From: a bacterium
GTDB taxonomy: Bacteria; Elusimicrobiota; Elusimicrobia; UBA1565; UBA9628
Length of the DNA: 7,942 bases
Direction of reading: 5' to 3'
Assembly: GCA_021790955.1 (NCBI GenBank)
Contig: JAJYFI010000061.1
Location: 1 to 7,942 of the forward strand
The notes beneath the pieces were generated by a model. It was not told the origin of the DNA. It did not search any database and saw nothing but the letters and a program-made list of their open reading frames with translations. Shown piece after piece: positions 5,544-7,942 of the stretch. Position 1 is the stretch's first letter, and each line of letters starts with the position of its first letter. Made by a program: the position numbers and the translations under genes.

Positions 5544-7933
5544 TATTTCAATCCTCCCCGCGCGGCCGATTCGAGCGCCGCGGCGATCTCAGGGGCCCGG
5601 ACGCTCTTGGCGAGATCAAGCGCCGTCTTCCCCTCCCTGTCCCGGAACGTCGCGTCCGCTCCGGCTTTGAGAAGCTCCAAGACGGCATCCCGGTGGCCAT
5701 CCCAGACGGCCATCATGAGAGCCGTGAAGCCCCTCCCGCCGCTCTCCCAGGCGTTGATCTCCGATCCCGCCTTCAAAAGAGTCCGGATCACGTCAAGCCG
5801 CCCCTGCCCGGCCGCGTACATGAGGGCCGTGGCGCCTTTGCGATCGCGCGCCTTCACGTCCGCGCCGGCTTTAAGAAGCGTTCCGGCGACGTCGTCCCGG
5901 CCTTTCGCGGCCGCGATCATCAGCGCCGAGGCCCCGTTGACGAGCCTGGCGTTGGGATCGGCATGCATCTCAAGAAGGAATCGCACGGCATCGACGCGGC
6001 CCTGCCCGGCGGCAAAGCCCAGGGCCGTGTCGCCCTCCCGGGTCCGCGCCTTCACGTCCGCGCCCGCCTTCACGAGAAGCTTCATGACGTCGACGTGCCC
6101 TTCCGCGGCGGCGCTCATGAGCGCGCTGCGGCCGTAGCGGTCCGGGGCCTTGAGATCGGCTCCTGCTTTCAGAAGGGCCCTGACGACGTTGACGTCGCCG
6201 CGCTGCGCGGCGAGCCAGAGAGGCGTCCTTGCGTCTTTTTCCCCGGTATTGAGGTCCGCCTCCGCCTTGGCGAGCACCTCCAGGGACGCGACGGAACCCC
6301 GGCCGGCGGCGAAGGCCAGCGCGGTGGCGGCGCTGACGCTTCTCTCCTCGAGTTCGGCTCCATGCTTGATGAGATCCGCCGCGATCTCCGGGTGGTCGTT
6401 ATAGGCGGCGCGCATCAGCGCCGTCAGGCCGGAAGGGCCCCGGGCGTCGGGGTCGGCCCCGCTTTCAAGGAGGAGCTCGACGATCTCATCCTCGCCGTTC
6501 TGGGCGGCCCACATGAGGGGCGTCATCCCCGCCTTGTCCCTCGCATTGACCGTCGCCGAGTGGAGCTCCCCGCCTTCTTTCAAAATCCTTTTCACCGCGA
6601 CAAGGTCGCCCGACTTGGCCGCCGAGATGATGTCGTCAGGAGAAGCCGCGGCGGCAACGGCGGCAAAAGCGCCGCCTGAAGAGAAAGCGGCAAGCGCCGC
6701 GGCGGCGGTCATGGCGGCAACGGCGGCCTTGATGATCTTGAGGGCGGCGTCGATCTGAGGCTTCGTGATGAGAAGAGGCGGCGCCAAGCGCAGGGTTTTC
6801 TCGTGCGTATCCTTGGCGAGGAGCCCCCGCCTCATCAGGGCCTCGCAGAGGGGCCTCACGGGGCCGCCGAACTCCACGCCGATCAAAAGCCCGCGCCCCC
6901 GAATCTCGCGAAGAGCCGGATGCCGGAGCTCCCGGAGCCCCTTCATGAAGTGCCTCCCCATCCGTTCCGCTTTCTCGGCAAGCCTTTCCTTTTCAAGGAC
7001 GTCCAGCGAGGCCTGGGCGATCGCGCAGGCGAGGGGATTGCCGCCGAACGTGCTGCCATGGGTTCCGGGCGTGAAAAGCCCAAGGACATCCTCGCGCGAC
7101 AAGACCGCCGAAACCGGATAGAAGCCTCCGGAGAGGGCCTTGCCCAAAATGAGGAGGTCGGGAGAGACGCCCTCGTGCTCGACCGCGAACATCCGGCCCG
7201 TGCGGCCGAGCCCCGTCTGGATCTCGTCCGCGGCCCAAAGCACGTTTTTCTCGGAGCAGATCGCCCGCACGGCCTTGAGATAGCCCGCGGGCGGGACGTT
7301 CACCCCCGCCTCTCCCTGGATGGGCTCGACCAGGAAGCCGCAGGTGTGGGGCCCGATCGCCGTCCGGAGCGCCTCCGCGTCCCCATAAGGGATGATCTTG
7401 AAGCCGGGCGTCGCGGGGCCGAAGCCCTCCGTCGATAGGGGATCGCAGGAGAAGCCCACGATCGTCGTCGTGCGGCCATGGAAGTTATTCTCGCAGACGA
7501 TGATCTCGGCTTGGCCGCGGGGGATGCCCTTGCGGCGGTAGCCCCAGAGCCGCATCGCCTTGATCGCCGTCTCGACCGCCTCGGCGCCCGAGTTCATGAG
7601 GATCGCCCGGTCCATGCCCGCGAGCTTGCAGAGACGCTGCAAAAGCGGCCCCATAAGATCGTTATGGAAGGCGCGGGAAGTCAGGGTCAGCCGCCCGATT
7701 TGTCTCTTGGCCGCCGCCGCGATCTTCGGATGAACGTGGCCTTGGTTGAGGGCCGAGTAGGCGGAGAGCATGTCGAAGTAACGATTCCCCTCGACATCCC
7801 AGACGAAGACCCCCCGCCCTCGCGTCAGGACGACCGGGAGCGGGTGGTAGTTATGCGCCCCGAAATCCTCGGCGAGCTTGATGAGCTTCGCCGATTGCTT
7901 AGAGCTTCTTGAGCGAGTCCTCAAGCGCCTCAA
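5543..7933 (-). CDS. Ornithine aminotransferase (RocD) fused in frame to an ankyrin-repeat domain
   Basis: 796 residues. Residues 12-406 are a full ornithine delta-aminotransferase (ornithine + 2-oxoglutarate to glutamate-5-semialdehyde + glutamate). Landmarks: HNYHPLP with Tyr29, LSAYSALNQGH with Tyr59, LTSRAFHND (84-92), NFHGR with Arg154, VEPIQGEAG with Glu208, ADEIQTG with Asp236, Lys265 in LGKALSGG (PLP lysine), Thr295 in HGSTFGGNP and Arg382. Tyr29, Tyr59 and Arg154 keep the exact spacing of human OAT Tyr55, Tyr85 and Arg180. Bacterial RocD proteins are about 400 residues and stop where this one runs into an Ala-rich hydrophobic stretch (403-430), then ankyrin repeats (431-796). No ATG is available at the 5' end: an in-frame TGA lies directly before the TTG at 7933, and the TTG at 7924 is the only other conventional start before the conserved region. 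Both overlap the upstream gene's end. The stop overlaps the helicase start (TAATG). The enzyme and repeat assignments are firm; the role of the fusion is unknown. Confidence 0.88.
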   Translation of the reverse strand: MRRLRTRSRSSKQSAKLIKLAEDFGAHNYHPLPVVLTRGRGVFVWDVEGNRYFDMLSAYSALNQGHVHPKIAAAAKRQIGRLTLTSRAFHNDLMGPLLQRLCKLAGMDRAILMNSGAEAVETAIKAMRLWGYRRKGIPRGQAEIIVCENNFHGRTTTIVGFSCDPLSTEGFGPATPGFKIIPYGDAEALRTAIGPHTCGFLVEPIQGEAGVNVPPAGYLKAVRAICSEKNVLWAADEIQTGLGRTGRMFAVEHEGVSPDLLILGKALSGGFYPVSAVLSREDVLGLFTPGTHGSTFGGNPLACAIAQASLDVLEKERLAEKAERMGRHFMKGLRELRHPALREIRGRGLLIGVEFGGPVRPLCEALMRRGLLAKDTHEKTLRLAPPLLITKPQIDAALKIIKAAVAAMTAAAALAAFSSGGAFAAVAAAASPDDIISAAKSGDLVAVKRILKEGGELHSATVNARDKAGMTPLMWAAQNGEDEIVELLLESGADPDARGPSGLTALMRAAYNDHPEIAADLIKHGAELEERSVSAATALAFAAGRGSVASLEVLAKAEADLNTGEKDARTPLWLAAQRGDVNVVRALLKAGADLKAPDRYGRSALMSAAAEGHVDVMKLLVKAGADVKARTREGDTALGFAAGQGRVDAVRFLLEMHADPNARLVNGASALMIAAAKGRDDVAGTLLKAGADVKARDRKGATALMYAAGQGRLDVIRTLLKAGSEINAWESGGRGFTALMMAVWDGHRDAVLELLKAGADATFRDREGKTALDLAKSVRAPEIAAALESAARGGLK
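5546..6643 (-). repeat. Ankyrin-repeat array, about 11 units of 33 residues (99 bp)
   Basis: Protein units begin near residues 431 (N-cap, diverged), 470, 503, 536, 569, 602, 635, 668, 701, 736 and 769 (C-cap, short). Each follows the ankyrin pattern: [T/S]-[A/P]-L at the start, [A]-A-x-x-G in the first helix, LL-K-x-G-A-[D/E] after the second helix. All full units are 33 residues except the one at 701, which has two extra residues. At the DNA level the units have diverged, but some pieces remain identical. A 20-bp segment at 5847-5866 recurs exactly at 6045-6064, 198 bp away, i.e. two repeat lengths. Ankyrin arrays bind partner proteins; no partner can be named. Confidence 0.9.
5552..5559 (-). 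promoter_or_regulatory. Shine-Dalgarno site of the helicase gene
   Basis: On the minus strand GGGGAGGA ends 8 nt before the helicase ATG. It lies inside the last codons of the ankyrin fusion (Arg-Gly-Gly-Leu-Lys), so ribosome loading on the helicase overlaps the end of the upstream gene. Confidence 0.75.
6644..6727 (-). other. Signal-peptide-like Ala-rich segment joining RocD and ankyrin domains
   Basis: Residues 403-430 of the fusion. Lys399 and Lys402 precede an uncharged stretch of about 28 residues made almost wholly of Ala, Val, Leu, Phe, Ser and Gly, ending AAA before Ser431-Pro-Asp-Asp. That is a basic n-region, a hydrophobic core and an Ala-X-Ala cleavage pattern. It contains Met408 (ATG at 6712-6710), which could have been the start codon of a separate ankyrin protein. 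Alternatives are a single weak transmembrane anchor or a flexible Ala linker. Hydrophobicity is moderate because of the high Ala content, so export is only a possibility. Confidence 0.5.
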
Positions 7934-7942
7934 TCAGGACGT
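7899..7942 (-). CDS. C-terminal tail of an unidentified upstream gene, cut by window edge
   Basis: The minus strand from the right edge reads VLIEALEDSLKKL and then TAA (7901-7899), a typical amphipathic closing helix. It is in a different frame from the RocD fusion. The RocD start candidates (7933 and 7924) lie inside it, so the two genes would overlap by 26 or 35 nt and probably share a transcript. Thirteen residues are too few to name a family. It may be the end of another metabolic enzyme, but this is a guess from the neighbourhood. Confidence 0.45.
   Translation of the reverse strand, partial: VLIEALEDSLKKL

Noticed and set aside
4566..6137. Long plus-strand open frame (523 codons) opposite the helicase and ankyrin genes
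   Set aside because: It is antisense to two clearly identified proteins in GC-rich DNA, crosses their junction, and its translation is Arg/Pro/Ala/Ser-rich without recognisable motifs.
5693..6679. Plus-strand open frame of 328 codons opposite the ankyrin array
   Set aside because: Its repeated look is only the mirror of the ankyrin repeats on the other strand; no independent start signal.
6644..6727. Short GCC/GGC-rich tandem motif as a microsatellite
   Set aside because: The pattern comes from runs of Ala codons in the linker; no exact multi-copy unit is present.
1..7942. CRISPR array, tRNA, rRNA, transposase or phage genes
   Set aside because: No regularly spaced identical repeats, cloverleaf-like sequence, terminal inverted repeats or mobile-element proteins were seen on either strand.

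Overview
The window is dense, GC-rich bacterial DNA with about 97% of it inside genes. No rRNA, tRNA, CRISPR array or insertion sequence is visible. The code use, TTG starts and overlapping genes fit an uncultivated, probably Gram-negative bacterium with a didermal envelope. That inference rests on one signal-peptide-like segment and one envelope glycosyltransferase-like protein. I cannot assign a phylum from the sequence alone.

There are three blocks. (1) Positions 1-2804, minus strand: a tight operon read gabT-like 4-aminobutyrate aminotransferase -> saccharopine/lysine-6-dehydrogenase-like oxidoreductase -> putrescine aminotransferase (patA-like, cut by the left edge). The first two genes overlap as ATGA; the third has its own strong ribosome binding site. 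A good sigma70-type promoter sits so close to the gabT ATG that the mRNA should be nearly leaderless. (2) Positions about 2966/2999-4432, plus strand: one polytopic membrane protein resembling GT-C (TMTC/PMT-like) glycosyltransferases. Its 5' part and upstream region are visibly AT-richer than the flanks, and its 3' end overlaps the convergent helicase gene by 110 bp. (3) Positions 4323-7942, minus strand: a second tight operon. It holds the C-terminal tail of an unidentified gene, then a 796-residue protein joining a complete ornithine aminotransferase (RocD) to about eleven ankyrin repeats, then an RhlE-type DEAD-box RNA helicase whose ATG overlaps the fusion's stop codon (TAATG).

Three fold-type I class III aminotransferases (PatA, GabT, RocD types) lie within 8 kb, with a lysine-dehydrogenase-like enzyme. 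Together they suggest a locus for catabolism of basic amino acids and polyamines (ornithine, lysine, putrescine/cadaverine) through semialdehydes to succinate or glutamate. The most unusual object is the RocD-ankyrin fusion. The enzyme domain ends where RocD normally ends, and the next residues look like a signal peptide (Met408, Ala-rich stretch, Ala-X-Ala before Ser431) leading into the ankyrin domain. A cytosolic enzyme and an exported ankyrin protein appear to have been joined in one frame.
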